The notes below the pieces were generated by a model, which saw only the letters and a list, made by a program, of their open reading frames with translations, had not been told where the DNA came from and did not search any database. A program made the position numbers and the translations under genes. 63,497 bases of DNA from Thermoguttaceae bacterium (GTDB lineage Bacteria; Planctomycetota; Planctomycetia; Pirellulales; Thermoguttaceae), in the NCBI GenBank assembly GCA_017557195.1, contig JAFZAL010000020.1, positions 1-63,497 of the forward strand, written 5' to 3'. Positions 63,475-63,497 of the stretch are shown here, piece after piece. Position 1 is the stretch's first letter; each line of letters opens with the position of its first letter.

Positions 63475-63497
63475 GTGGTTAAGTTGATTTTGCATGA
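63475..63497 (+). CDS. Start of a gene running off the right edge
   Basis: GGAGGTGAT (63461-63469), a near-perfect Shine-Dalgarno match, lies 5 nt before a GTG start that reads VVKLILHD before the window ends. An ATG at 63468 in another frame hits a stop after four codons, so GTG is preferred. Too little is present to name it. Confidence 0.5.

Overview
The window looks like a chromosomal segment of a planctomycete, most likely a host- or gut-associated, polysaccharide-degrading member of the Pirellulales. This is inferred from gene content, because no rRNA or other marker phylogeny is present. Supporting features are three very large PEP-CTERM surface proteins, a Ser/Thr kinase with the N-terminal extension common in planctomycete kinases, a cysteine-rich secreted repeat protein, many secreted glycoside hydrolases, frequent lack of Shine-Dalgarno sites, and an Obg with a TKAE-type G4 motif.

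Layout. 216-4725: a secreted TIM-barrel-like hydrolase and a porin-like outer-membrane protein. 4877-15336: two tandem paralogous beta-helix PEP-CTERM giants (1820 and 1569 aa). 15593-18029: thiL and an HtrA-like periplasmic protease. 18547: tRNA-Pro(CGG). 18745-36317: a carbohydrate block with a GH43-like enzyme, a LamG/PEP-CTERM adhesin of 1620 aa, two GH51 arabinofuranosidases, a GH95-like (alpha/alpha)6 enzyme, a GH89-like enzyme and a Tat-exported metallo-beta-lactamase-fold protein. 36594-42585: a TANGO2/NRDE protein, obg, a cysteine-rich repeat protein, a TIM-barrel sugar isomerase and an HdeD-like membrane protein. 42966-48894: a LamG/beta-helix GH141-like enzyme, a YhaM-like nuclease and a DUF1570-like HETTH protein. 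49091-53158: an orphan ABC ATPase, a Gfo/Idh/MocA oxidoreductase and an AT-rich ankyrin-like ORF. 53569-63316: a MetX-MetW fusion, M20 dipeptidase, clpS, a GATase-like protein, a Ser/Thr kinase, an unknown secreted protein and ispD. A new gene begins at the right edge.

The enzymes of the carbohydrate block are all exported and fit degradation of arabinose-rich plant polymers or host glycans, with the LamG/PEP-CTERM protein as a possible substrate-binding adhesin. Several share a near-identical GNRA-loop terminator, which suggests separately terminated transcription units.

The most unusual feature is repetitive DNA. At least nine loci carry heptanucleotide-repeat elements (GGCAGTA, TTAGTGG/TAAGTGG and GTTGCGA types), usually with an inverted partner arm. 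Five of them fill an entire intergenic spacer, one supplies a stop codon and one lies in frame inside the porin gene. A second family, a 219-bp composite inverted-repeat element at 51137-51355 with a half copy at 42736-42846, looks like a non-autonomous mobile element. No transposase, integrase, CRISPR array, defence island or exosortase gene was found.
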